From NCBI RefSeq assembly GCF_003752135.1, contig NZ_RJVK01000001.1, positions 636,578 to 700,577 of the forward strand: a stretch of 64,000 bases of DNA, written 5' to 3'. Source of the stretch: Caminibacter pacificus. GTDB lineage: Bacteria; Campylobacterota; Campylobacteria; Campylobacterales; Nautiliaceae. The notes beneath the pieces were generated by a model. The model saw nothing but the letters and a program-made list of their open reading frames with translations, made no database searches and was not told the origin of the DNA. Position numbers and translations under genes: made by a program. Below, one piece after another: positions 18,773 through 27,287 of the stretch. The stretch's first letter is position 1, and each line of letters begins with the position of its first letter.

Positions 18773-19824
18773 CGTTTGTAAAATTCTTTTTGTGTAATAT
18801 CGCCTTTTACTGCAATGTATCCTTTAAGAGTCGCTTTTGCGACTCTATCTTCATCGATATCCACTACTACGAAATCTTGATTATCTCTATGAAACCTATC
18901 ACACAAAATCTCCGCTTCGTTTGAAAAACCGCATATCAAATAGACGTCGTTCATAGATTTTACTTGTCTGACGACTCTTTCGGCTTTTAGTTCTTCAAGC
19001 TTTTCCGTAAAAGCCGATGCGATAATTGAAGTTGCAAAAGAGATAAAACCGATACCGATGATAATCAAAATCATCGTCAAAACTTTACCCTCATGGGTAA
19101 CAGGGGTAATATCTCCGTAACCTACCGTAGAAATAGTAATAAGCGACCAATAAATAGCGTCAAAAAAGTTGTCTATTTTAGGATTTGCGTGGGCTTCGAA
19201 TACATAAATTACGGCACCACCGATAAATGTAACGAAACCTACCGCAATTAATAATATGAAAAGTTCGAATTTTTTATTTGCAAGTACTTCAAGAAAGGTA
19301 TTGATACTTTTTGTATATCTCAAGAGCTTAAAAAGTCTGAAAATTACGAAAATCCTAAAAATTCTAAGAGGTCTGTATCCCGGAAGAATAGCCAAAAGGT
19401 CGATAATCGCAAAAGGAGAACGTATATATTCCCATTTTTTTAACACAATCTCTTTTACTACTTTCCAGACACTAAACTTCCGTCCTAAGAAGTTAGCTTC
19501 TTCATACTCTTCTATAATTATTCTATGAATATCGTTATAAACCCAAAGTCTAATGATATATTCCACTAAAAATACCGAAGTGACAAAATAAAAATCAAAA
19601 TCCTCCAAAAAAGGATAAACGTCGTTTTTTATGTCATAAAGCAATATCCCGACACTGATAAGCACCAAAAAGAACATAAAAAAATCAAATACTCTTTTTG
19701 GTGCAAACGTATCGTCATTCATCAAACGCCAAAAGAAAGTTTTGATTTTTTTATATGTTTTGTTGCTATCTAAATAAAAAGCAAAAGCCACTAAGGCTTT
19801 TACGATAGGAGATTCTTTTCTCAA
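18736..19824 (-). CDS. Six-helix voltage-gated-type K+ channel with truncated RCK domain
   Basis: The first about 275 residues form a Kv-type channel: S1-S3, an S4-like helix with spaced basic residues (RPLRIFRIF...FRLFKLLRY, about 151-170), the pore helix and the filter TVGYGD (233-238), then S6. An RCK domain opens at about 292 (DVYLICGF) and proceeds to GDITQKEF (341-348). After that the frame shifts and ends in an unrelated tail. The expected continuation is in the next frame. The start overlaps the gatB stop by 4 nt. Confidence 0.85.
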   Translation of the reverse strand: MRKESPIVKALVAFAFYLDSNKTYKKIKTFFWRLMNDDTFAPKRVFDFFMFFLVLISVGILLYDIKNDVYPFLEDFDFYFVTSVFLVEYIIRLWVYNDIHRIIIEEYEEANFLGRKFSVWKVVKEIVLKKWEYIRSPFAIIDLLAILPGYRPLRIFRIFVIFRLFKLLRYTKSINTFLEVLANKKFELFILLIAVGFVTFIGGAVIYVFEAHANPKIDNFFDAIYWSLITISTVGYGDITPVTHEGKVLTMILIIIGIGFISFATSIIASAFTEKLEELKAERVVRQVKSMNDVYLICGFSNEAEILCDRFHRDNQDFVVVDIDEDRVAKATLKGYIAVKGDITQKEFYKRWILIKSPKCLF

Positions 19825-21248
19825 GACAGCTTGCTTTTTAAGATTTTATTTACGATTTGAGGATTTGCCTTACCTTTACTCGCTTTCATTACCTGTCCTA
19901 CGAAGAAACCGAAAAGTTTCTCTTTTCCGGCTTTGTACTCTTCTACTTTATCGGCATTTGCCGCAAGTACTTCATCAACTATTTTTTCAATAGCTCCCTC
20001 GTCGCTTACTTGTTTTAGCCCCAGTTTATCAATAGCTACGTCAACTTCGATATCTTCTTCCATTAATAAATCAAGTACTTTTTTACCACCGGCACCACTG
20101 ATAACCGCTTCTTTTTCTCTAATAGCGATTAATGCCAATTTCTTAGGACTTACAGGTGAATTTTCAATAGAAATTCCCGCTTTATTCAATCTTCCTAAAA
20201 GCTCGATAGCAAGCCATCTGTTCGCCGCTGCCGGCTCTACACCAAGCTCAATCATCTCTTCAAAGAATTTAGCAAGCTCAGGTTCCGCCGTTAATACGCC
20301 CGCATCGTATTCTTTTAATCCAAATTCTTTCATATATCTCTCTTTTTTCTCATCCGGAAGCTCCGGAATTTCGATATCGAAGAACTCTTCAGGTACTTCA
20401 AGAGGCAAAAGGTCAGGGTCAGGAAAATATCTGTAATCCGCAGACTCTTCTTTTCCTCTCATAGAGCGAGTCTCTCCCGTTTTGCTGTTAAATAATCTTG
20501 TCTCTTGAACCACTTCTTCTTCATATTCGTCGTATTCGTACGCTTCGATATGTCTTTCCACTTCGTAATCGATCGCTTGTTTGATAAATTTAAACGAGTT
20601 GATATTTTTAATCTCAACTCTCGTACCGAACTCTTTTTGTCCCTTAGGTCTTACCGAAACGTTGGCATCAACCCTAAAACTTCCTTCTTGCATATTCGCA
20701 TCACTAATGCCTAAATATTTAACGATAGCATGTAATTTTTTAAGATAAGCGATAGCTTCATCGCTGCTTCTCATATCAGGTTCGCTAACAATTTCCAAAA
20801 GAGGTGTTCCGGCTCTATTCAAATCGACTTTGGAATAATCGCCTTCATGGATATTTTTTCCTGCGTCTTCTTCAAGATGCGCTCTTGTAATTCCTATTCT
20901 TTTCGTACCTTCTTTCGTATCGATAAACAACTCTCCGTTTTCAACGATCGGTACTACGAATTGAGAAATCTGATAGCCTTTTGGAAGGTCAGGATAAAAG
21001 TAGTTTTTTCTCTCAAACGTACTTCTTTTATTGATAGTGGCATTTACCGCTTTTCCGAACATAACCGCTTTTCTTACCGCTTCTTTATTCATAACCGGCA
21101 AAGCTCCCGGAAGCCCGAGACACGTCGGACATGTATTGGTATTAGGTTCATCTCCGAAACTTGTAGGACAATTACAGAAAATTTTTGTTTTCGTATTTAG
21201 CTGAACGTGAACTTCAAGACCTATTACAACTTCATATTTTGATGACAT
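19821..21248 (-). CDS. gatB: Asp/Glu-tRNA amidotransferase subunit B
   Basis: This 475-residue GatB works with GatC and GatA to convert Glu-tRNA(Gln) or Asp-tRNA(Asn) to the amide forms. The start [14 protein letters not shown], the FCNCPTSFG...CPTCLGLPG zinc region, the [10 protein letters not shown] motif and the C-terminal GatB/YqeY domain are all present. gatA and gatC are not in the window. Normal length. Confidence 0.97.
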   Translation of the reverse strand: MSSKYEVVIGLEVHVQLNTKTKIFCNCPTSFGDEPNTNTCPTCLGLPGALPVMNKEAVRKAVMFGKAVNATINKRSTFERKNYFYPDLPKGYQISQFVVPIVENGELFIDTKEGTKRIGITRAHLEEDAGKNIHEGDYSKVDLNRAGTPLLEIVSEPDMRSSDEAIAYLKKLHAIVKYLGISDANMQEGSFRVDANVSVRPKGQKEFGTRVEIKNINSFKFIKQAIDYEVERHIEAYEYDEYEEEVVQETRLFNSKTGETRSMRGKEESADYRYFPDPDLLPLEVPEEFFDIEIPELPDEKKERYMKEFGLKEYDAGVLTAEPELAKFFEEMIELGVEPAAANRWLAIELLGRLNKAGISIENSPVSPKKLALIAIREKEAVISGAGGKKVLDLLMEEDIEVDVAIDKLGLKQVSDEGAIEKIVDEVLAANADKVEEYKAGKEKLFGFFVGQVMKASKGKANPQIVNKILKSKLS

Positions 21249-21294
21249 TTTTACTCCTTTGAATTCCTATTATTTATATTTTAACTCGGCTTTA

Positions 21295-22503
21295 CTATTC
21301 AACTACGAATCTGAATCCGGCTTTATGAAGCGCTCTTTTTATAGATTCTTGATGTTCCAAACCTCTTGTTTCAAGCGCAATAGAAACGTTTGCGTCTCCG
21401 ATTGCAAGATTCAAATCCGTTCTATCATATCCGATAGAGACGATATTTGCTTTTTCTTCGGCTAAAATCTCTGTAAGTCTCATTAAAGCTCCCGGTTTAT
21501 CCACAAGCGTAATTACGAGTTTCATTTTTCTATGAGATTTTAAAAGACCTTTTTCTATAATCAAATTAATCATAGTAACGTCGATATTTCCGCCGCTTAG
21601 CACCACCCCCACTTTTTTAGGCGCACCGAATTTTATTTTATGATGTAAAAGTGCGGCAATTCCTACGGCACCGGCACCCTCAACAACAAGTTTTTGTCTC
21701 TCCATTAAAAATAAAATAGCATTCGCAATTTCTTCGTCATCCACTTCTACAATGTCGTCAACCACTTCTTTTATTATTTCAAAAGTAATCGGTGAAGTGT
21801 CTCTTACCGCAATTCCGTCGGCAATTGTTTTTACAAACGTAGTATCTTGCACGCTGCCGGATAGAAAGCTAAGCCTCATAGCAGGAGCACCCGCTGCTGT
21901 CACACCTATAACTTTAATATGAGGGTTTATCTGTTTTGCGGCACTTGCGATACCGCTAATAAGTCCTCCACCTCCTATAGGTACGACGATATAATCCAAA
22001 TCTGGGACTTTTTCAAGCATTTCAAGAGCGATAGTACCCTGACCTGCCATTACGTCGTAATCGGCAAACGGATGAATAAATTCCATATTTTTCTCTTTTG
22101 CCAGCTTAACGGCATATTCGTACGCTTCGTCGTAATTATTTCCGGCAAGTACGACTTCCCCGCCGTACTCTTTGACACCGCTAACCTTAGTCAAAGGCGT
22201 AGCTTCCGGCATTACGATAATTGAAGGAATATTAAAATAGTTCGCACTAAACGCAACACCTTGCGCGTGGTTTCCAGCACTTGCTGCAATAACCCCTTTT
22301 TTTCTTTTCTCTTCCGAAAGAGACGCTATTTTATTAAAAGCGCCTCTTAGCTTAAAAGCTCCCGTAGTTTGGAGATTTTCTTTTTTTAAAAAAATTTCGT
22401 TTCCTACTTTTTGAGAAAGAACCGGCGCGTATGCAAAAGGAGTTTTATATACTACTTTTTTAACTCTTTCGTGAGCTTTTTTTATTTTTTCAAGAGGAAT
22501 CAT
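21295..22503 (-). CDS. ilvA: Threonine ammonia-lyase (dehydratase)
   Basis: This 402-residue PLP enzyme makes 2-oxobutyrate from threonine, the first step to isoleucine. The PLP lysine is K51 in TTGAFKLRG, and the phosphate-binding GGGGLISG loop follows. A single C-terminal ACT domain (about 325-402, MKLVITLVDKPG) replaces the long regulatory domain of E. coli IlvA, matching the shorter TIGR01127-like form. It overlaps the CoA-binding gene by 4 nt. Confidence 0.93.
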   Translation of the reverse strand: MIPLEKIKKAHERVKKVVYKTPFAYAPVLSQKVGNEIFLKKENLQTTGAFKLRGAFNKIASLSEEKRKKGVIAASAGNHAQGVAFSANYFNIPSIIVMPEATPLTKVSGVKEYGGEVVLAGNNYDEAYEYAVKLAKEKNMEFIHPFADYDVMAGQGTIALEMLEKVPDLDYIVVPIGGGGLISGIASAAKQINPHIKVIGVTAAGAPAMRLSFLSGSVQDTTFVKTIADGIAVRDTSPITFEIIKEVVDDIVEVDDEEIANAILFLMERQKLVVEGAGAVGIAALLHHKIKFGAPKKVGVVLSGGNIDVTMINLIIEKGLLKSHRKMKLVITLVDKPGALMRLTEILAEEKANIVSIGYDRTDLNLAIGDANVSIALETRGLEHQESIKRALHKAGFRFVVE

Positions 22504-22946
22504 AAAAGTCCCTCTCTTTCACATCTCATATGCTCGACCATAAGACATTTATCTTCTACATAAAATATACCGGCGTTTTCAGCAATCTCTTTTGATTTTT
22601 CGTTTGTTACGCCTTCTTGTAAAAATACGCATTTTACTCCCGGAAGTTTTACCGCTTTTTCGACTATAGGAGGCGTATCTTCTCCTTTTCTGAATACGTC
22701 TACGATATCCACTTCAAAATCTATCTCATCAAGACTTCTATAAACTTTTTCTCCCAAAATAAACTCTTCTCTCGGATAAACGGGAATAATTTTATATCCT
22801 TTTTCTTGCATATATTTAGCAACCTGATTTGATGCTCTATGCTCTTTTGGTGAAAGTCCGACAACCACTATAACTTTGGAATTTTTAAGAATTTCGCAGA
22901 GTTTTTTATCAGCATTAGAGCTGCTTGGTAGTTCACAAGCCTCCAT
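22500..22946 (-). CDS. CoA-binding protein (YccU family)
   Basis: This 148-residue Rossmann-like CoA_binding_2 protein has VVVGLSPKEHRASNQVAKYM near residues 27-46 and a typical later segment VKCVFLQEGV. The family binds CoA; its cellular role is unclear. It precedes ilvA with a 4-nt overlap, so the two are cotranscribed. Confidence 0.85.
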   Translation of the reverse strand: MEACELPSSSNADKKLCEILKNSKVIVVVGLSPKEHRASNQVAKYMQEKGYKIIPVYPREEFILGEKVYRSLDEIDFEVDIVDVFRKGEDTPPIVEKAVKLPGVKCVFLQEGVTNEKSKEIAENAGIFYVEDKCLMVEHMRCEREGLL

Positions 22947-23038
22947 TTTTCACCTTTTTTAGCAAAATTATATCAAAACTCTTGATTTTTAGGGAAAAAA
23001 AAGAGTAAAATTTTTAGAAAGCCAAAAAAGGAGGAAAA

Positions 23039-23314
23039 ATGAAAAAATCTGATTTAGTAGCGGTAGTAGCGCAAAAGACGGGACTTAGCAAAAAAGATGT
23101 ATCTGCAGTTATCGATGCGAGCATCGAAGCAATCGAAGAGGCACTAAAAAAAGGTGACAAAGTAAGTTTTATCGGTTTTGGTAGTTTCGAAGTTGTAAAA
23201 AGAGCTCCGAGAGTTGCGAGAGTGCCAGGTACGAACAAAGAAGTTAAAATCCCTGCAAGCAAATCTGTAAAATTCAAAGTTGGTAAAAAACTTAAAGAAA
23301 CTGTTAATTCTTAA
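23039..23314 (+). CDS. hup: HU-family DNA-binding protein
   Basis: This 91-residue nucleoid protein has the HU fold: N-terminal helices (MKKSDLVAVVAQKTGLSKKD), GSFEVVKRAPRVARVPGTN for the DNA-embracing arm, and KSVKFKVGKKLKE at the end. A strong AAGGAGG site precedes the ATG. The Arg-Arg pair with a Pro at the arm tip is as in other HU proteins. Confidence 0.96.
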   Translation: MKKSDLVAVVAQKTGLSKKDVSAVIDASIEAIEEALKKGDKVSFIGFGSFEVVKRAPRVARVPGTNKEVKIPASKSVKFKVGKKLKETVNS

Positions 23315-23316
23315 TC

Positions 23317-23354
23317 TTGATTTTATTTAGGGGATAGGATATAATTCTATCCCC
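23317..23354 (+). promoter_or_regulatory. Sigma-70 promoter of tRNA-Leu with the -10 in a hairpin loop
   Basis: TTGATT (23317-23322) and TATAAT (23340-23345) are 17 bp apart, ending 13 bp before the tRNA. The -10 sits in the loop of an 8-bp inverted repeat, GGGGATAG (23330-23337) / CTATCCCC (23347-23354). That hairpin may also end hup transcription, though no T-run follows. Confidence 0.7.
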
Positions 23355-23358
23355 AAAC

Positions 23359-23444
23359 GCCAGCGTGGCGGAACTGGTAGACGCGCCGGACTCAAAATCC
23401 GGTGGGCCTTGCCCATGAGGGTTCGAGTCCCTCCGCTGGTACCA
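23359..23444 (+). tRNA. tRNA-Leu (anticodon CAA)
   Basis: The cloverleaf is complete: acceptor GCCAGCG paired with CGCTGGT, anticodon stem CCGGA/TCCGG around loop CTCAAAA (anticodon CAA), a long class II variable arm, the T-loop GTTCGAGTC and encoded CCA. The HerA gene ends 3 bp downstream on the other strand. Confidence 0.97.
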
Positions 23445-23447
23445 CTT

Positions 23448-25325
23448 TTAATCAATCCAATGTTTTACTAGCTTTATTGTTTCACTTTTTGGTTCATAAC
23501 CTGTTTTTATTTCATAAACTGAAATGATAATTGGCATTGGTATTGCTAAACCTGCGAGAATACAAGTACCCGTAGGTAATATAGATAAATATTCAAATGA
23601 CAATCTATCTAAATAAGAAATTGTTCTTTCTACCGCTTCAATGTCTTTATTATTAATTAATCTATGCAAAAAATAATTATGCAATTGTGAAATTATTGTT
23701 GAAGAAATATCTGAAGGCCTTTGACTTGCAATAGTTAAAAAAACTCCGAATTTTCTACCTTCTTTAATAATTTCTTCAAATGTTTCTAATCTATATTCTT
23801 TCCACTGTTCACTTTCTCTATTAGAAATGGGAGATAATATGTTATGTGCTTCATCAATAATTATATTTAAATATTTCTTATTATCTAAATTTTTATTAAC
23901 CTTTTGTTCTTCATAAAGTTGTTTAACAATCAATAAAGGTAAAATTTTCTTTATCTCAGAATTAACATTTTTTAACGAAATTATATTCATTAGATTTAAA
24001 CTATTTTCACTGTAATTATCTATAACTTCTATTACTTTTTCTAAGTAATTTATTCTTCTAAGTCTTTTTAATAATGGTGCAATAAATTCCATATTCATAT
24101 TTTTTTCAAGTTTATCATTATAAAATTGAAAAATAATTTTTAAAGGAATTTTTAAAAAATTATCCTCAATTTTTTCCGGAAAACTATTAAAATTATAATT
24201 TTTAATTTCTTTAACCAACTCTTCTCTATGATCATTAAAATATAAGCGTTTATCATTATTAAAATAAGTGTTGTTAGGCTGTATATAATACACTTCACTT
24301 GAAGAATGATAGATAAAACTATTAATAAAATTAATAAACATTATATAATCTTCTTGATCATTAATATGTAATATTTTCCCAATTTCTTCTAAAAAATTTT
24401 GTATATCTGACATTGCAAACTTTTTTTCAAGCATCATTATTATAAAATTTAAAAAATAAATTTTAAAGTTTTCAAAATCCACTTCCATTTTAAAAGACCT
24501 TTTTAAAAAAGGAATTTGTGTTTTTTCAGTAGCATTCAAATAAATGGCCCAAAACTCTATATCTTCAAAATATTTCTTTAATATAGGAAACTTATCTTTT
24601 GAATTTCTTGTATTTAAATTAAATGTTTTTTTGTATTCAGGTTCAATAATTGTATAATCTCTTTCTTTATCATCAATTAAATATTCTCCATTAAAATCTA
24701 TTAAGACAAATCTTGATGTCTTGTGAAAATTCTTATTATTTTTGAACTTTTCTAATAATTCATGATATAATTTAGCTAAAGTATAAGACTTTCCACTACC
24801 CGTATTACCAAAAATACCTATATGACTTGCAAAAAGTTTATCTATACTTACTTTAATATCCTGATTATCTTCTAAAGCTAATTTACCTATAACTATACTT
24901 CCATAATTTTCTTCTTCTCCCAAATCTAAAAAATTATGTACCATATTAAATTCTTTATTATCTAATAAATAACACTCATTAAAAACTAAAGGCATTTCTT
25001 TTATACCTTGAAAAAATTTATTTCTTTCAATATATCCAAGCAAACTAACTAATAGATATCTATTAATTTTTTCAGATTGTTTATAATAAGCTAAATTTAT
25101 ACTTTTATCTTCTTCAATGTATTCTCCTTCAACTTTTCCAATAATTTTAATATAACCTTTAACAATTTTTATATAACTTCCAACAGAAATATTTTTAATT
25201 ATTTGCCCTTGATAAAAAATATAAGAAGAGTTTTTATTTTTATCTACTTTTATTTTTATTTTTCTTCCATCAACCGAATAAACTTCACCTATTCGAAAAA
25301 CTGATTCTTTTTCAAATTCCTTCAT
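23448..25325 (-). CDS. HerA-like ATPase of a SIR2-HerA defence pair
   Basis: This 625-residue protein has an N-terminal HAS-barrel-like domain (about 1-75) and a FtsK/HerA ATPase core. Walker A GNTGSGKS is at 173-180, Walker B IIIDEAHN ends near 495, and the HerA-type ASQRPSDI and LHNYFLHRL follow. A helical insertion lies in between. Its ATG overlaps the SIR2 stop (TAATG). SIR2-HerA pairs form large complexes that deplete NAD+ on phage infection (known for the family). The codon bias is visibly more AT-rich than the flanks, suggesting transfer. Confidence 0.88.
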   Translation of the reverse strand: MKEFEKESVFRIGEVYSVDGRKIKIKVDKNKNSSYIFYQGQIIKNISVGSYIKIVKGYIKIIGKVEGEYIEEDKSINLAYYKQSEKINRYLLVSLLGYIERNKFFQGIKEMPLVFNECYLLDNKEFNMVHNFLDLGEEENYGSIVIGKLALEDNQDIKVSIDKLFASHIGIFGNTGSGKSYTLAKLYHELLEKFKNNKNFHKTSRFVLIDFNGEYLIDDKERDYTIIEPEYKKTFNLNTRNSKDKFPILKKYFEDIEFWAIYLNATEKTQIPFLKRSFKMEVDFENFKIYFLNFIIMMLEKKFAMSDIQNFLEEIGKILHINDQEDYIMFINFINSFIYHSSSEVYYIQPNNTYFNNDKRLYFNDHREELVKEIKNYNFNSFPEKIEDNFLKIPLKIIFQFYNDKLEKNMNMEFIAPLLKRLRRINYLEKVIEVIDNYSENSLNLMNIISLKNVNSEIKKILPLLIVKQLYEEQKVNKNLDNKKYLNIIIDEAHNILSPISNRESEQWKEYRLETFEEIIKEGRKFGVFLTIASQRPSDISSTIISQLHNYFLHRLINNKDIEAVERTISYLDRLSFEYLSILPTGTCILAGLAIPMPIIISVYEIKTGYEPKSETIKLVKHWID

Positions 25326-26455
25326 TAATCTTCCTTAATTTCTTTAATCTCTTTCAAAATATTTTCAAAATCATGATTTATATTTTCAAAATCATATTGA
25401 TAGTTTTCTTGTGGTTTTATAATATGTAAATTATTGTTTTTAATTTTAGTATTCTCAATTTCAATATGTTTGACCCCATTGCCATCATAGTCATAAACGA
25501 ATACATTTAATAATGGATTATAATTTAATGCTCTAATAGTTATATCTCTAATATGCTCATCAGCAAAAGAAAAACCAATTACAATTAGAATAGTATTCTC
25601 TTTTTCTAATTCATTAGAAAAAATTCTTAATAATTCATAATGAGTCTTTTTAAAAACAGTTTCTTGAAATTTTTCTTTAGTCGGATTAATAATTTGTAAT
25701 TTTTCATAACTTTCAATAAACTGTTTTATTATATCTTTCTTTTTTTGTAAAATTTCAAAATCATTTTTAGTAATAATTTTTTTAATCTCATCATAAGTTT
25801 TAGTTTGATCTTCTATAGCTGTAATATTTATTGAATTTAATAATTTATTTATTTCTTTTAATAATGATAAATTTAAATCAAGTATTATTTCTCCTTCATC
25901 GTATTTCCAATTTACTGAACCATGTAATTTATAAATATTAAATATTGGTATTTCAGACATTTTATTGAAAAATAAACTTTCTTTATGAAATGTCCTTCTA
26001 AAACTACTTAAATCAAGTTTTGGTTTAAATCTTCCAAAAAAACCATCATTAAAATCATAATTTAATTGATCTAAAACATATTCATGAAAAATATCAATAT
26101 TAGTAGTAAAAACATTAATTTGTTTTGAAAATAAATTACTTTTCCTTTCAAAAATCAACGCTCTTATTATTTTAAAAAAATTTTCATAATTTTTTTTCAC
26201 ACGAAGAAAATTTATTTCTGTAGTATTTTTTAAAATATCTATATTTGATTTCATAGCTATTTGATAATATTCTCGATAAAAAAGAAACTTCAATAATAAA
26301 TATTCCTCTTCATTAATATTTTTATCTTTATCTAAATCGGTTAACCAATTTTCAATATTCGATAATACACCAAAAAAAGGAACAGAAGCACCTGACCCTA
26401 TTAAAAAATTAATATTTGAATTTTCAATTATTTTTTTATTTATTTTCAATTCCAT
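25325..26455 (-). CDS. SIR2-domain NADase-like protein of the SIR2-HerA pair
   Basis: This 376-residue protein has the SIR2_2 fold. The nucleotide loop GSGAS is at 20-24, FTTNID with the likely catalytic Asn is at about 119, KLHGS with the likely catalytic His is at about 178, and a late IGFSFAD motif is present. Defence SIR2 proteins hydrolyse NAD+ when triggered. It is the first gene of a two-gene operon with the HerA ATPase, with a TATAAT upstream. No membrane or extra C-terminal sensor domain is visible. Confidence 0.87.
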   Translation of the reverse strand: MELKINKKIIENSNINFLIGSGASVPFFGVLSNIENWLTDLDKDKNINEEEYLLLKFLFYREYYQIAMKSNIDILKNTTEINFLRVKKNYENFFKIIRALIFERKSNLFSKQINVFTTNIDIFHEYVLDQLNYDFNDGFFGRFKPKLDLSSFRRTFHKESLFFNKMSEIPIFNIYKLHGSVNWKYDEGEIILDLNLSLLKEINKLLNSINITAIEDQTKTYDEIKKIITKNDFEILQKKKDIIKQFIESYEKLQIINPTKEKFQETVFKKTHYELLRIFSNELEKENTILIVIGFSFADEHIRDITIRALNYNPLLNVFVYDYDGNGVKHIEIENTKIKNNNLHIIKPQENYQYDFENINHDFENILKEIKEIKED

Positions 26456-26486
26456 ACCAATTTCCTCTCAAAAACTTTTTTATTAA

Positions 26487-26492
26487 ATTATA
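26487..26492 (-). promoter_or_regulatory. -10 element of the SIR2-HerA operon
   Basis: TATAAT on the minus strand is about 32 nt before the SIR2 ATG, with a GAGAGGAAA ribosome site between. No -35 or operator repeat stands out in the 64-bp gap. Confidence 0.5.
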
Positions 26493-26519
26493 TAAAAAAT
26501 TAGAAAAAAGCTAAAAACA

Positions 26520-27287
26520 TTACCCCCTCATCATTTTCCAAAGAATCCAAACTATAGGTACTTCAAGTATAAATGCGATAATAACAGCTTTTATCGTTCC
26601 GTAAGGATCGTCTGTCAGAGGCAAGCCGCCCGTATTCATACCGAAAAATCCGGTAATAAGTGTCAGTGGTAGGAAAATACCCGAAAGAAGTGTCAGTACG
26701 AACATAATCTTATTCATTTTTTCATCTTGTTTAGCTCTGAAAAACTCATACAAATAATCAAGCTTTTCAACTGCGTTTTTGGCAAATCTAAGCGCTCTTT
26801 CGAAGTGTTCTTTTAAGTCTTTAAATGCAAAATTATCCACTTCACTTTTATAATATTTTAAAAATCTCTCAAAAGCGATAAGCGCATGCCCCATAAGTCT
26901 TTCTATCAAAACCAAATCTTTTTTAAATTTAAGCCATTCGTTCGCAAACGATTTATCGATTCTGTTTTCGTAAAGGTCGTCTTCCATTTTCGCGATTTGC
27001 ATATGAAGTTTATTTATTTTCGCAAGGATTTTATCAACCCTAACATCCAAAAAATTATGCAAATCCATAAAATCTCCAAGCAAATCGAAATCATCTTTTT
27101 TTCTATCGAAAATATAAACTTTATCGTCTTTTATCAAAAACGCATAGTTTGCAACGTCCACTTTGTCATTTTTTATAAATGGTAACCTCAAAATCAAAAT
27201 AGTATAATCTTTTGCTATTTCAAAATCGCTCGGGTGTTCGCTGTTTTCGATATCGTCAAGTAAATATTTATTAATCTCAAATCTCAC
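26520..27287 (-). CDS. CorA-family divalent cation transporter (short)
   Basis: This 255-residue protein has an N-terminal cytoplasmic domain, a long helix and two C-terminal membrane helices joined by the signature GMN (in FFGMNTGGLP). That order is diagnostic of CorA/ZntB. It is shorter than CorA of about 316 residues. The ion (Mg2+, Zn2+, Co2+, Ni2+) cannot be told. It overlaps asnB by 4 nt. Confidence 0.88.
   Translation of the reverse strand: MRFEINKYLLDDIENSEHPSDFEIAKDYTILILRLPFIKNDKVDVANYAFLIKDDKVYIFDRKKDDFDLLGDFMDLHNFLDVRVDKILAKINKLHMQIAKMEDDLYENRIDKSFANEWLKFKKDLVLIERLMGHALIAFERFLKYYKSEVDNFAFKDLKEHFERALRFAKNAVEKLDYLYEFFRAKQDEKMNKIMFVLTLLSGIFLPLTLITGFFGMNTGGLPLTDDPYGTIKAVIIAFILEVPIVWILWKMMRG

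Noticed and set aside
19933..20436. 167-residue plus-strand frame inside gatB
   Set aside because: Antisense shadow, Ser-rich, while gatB is complete.
26456..26519. Second copy of the tRNA-Leu 3' end as an attachment site beyond SIR2-HerA
   Set aside because: No match to the GGTTCGAGTCC...GGTACCA end is visible; island borders are not proven.
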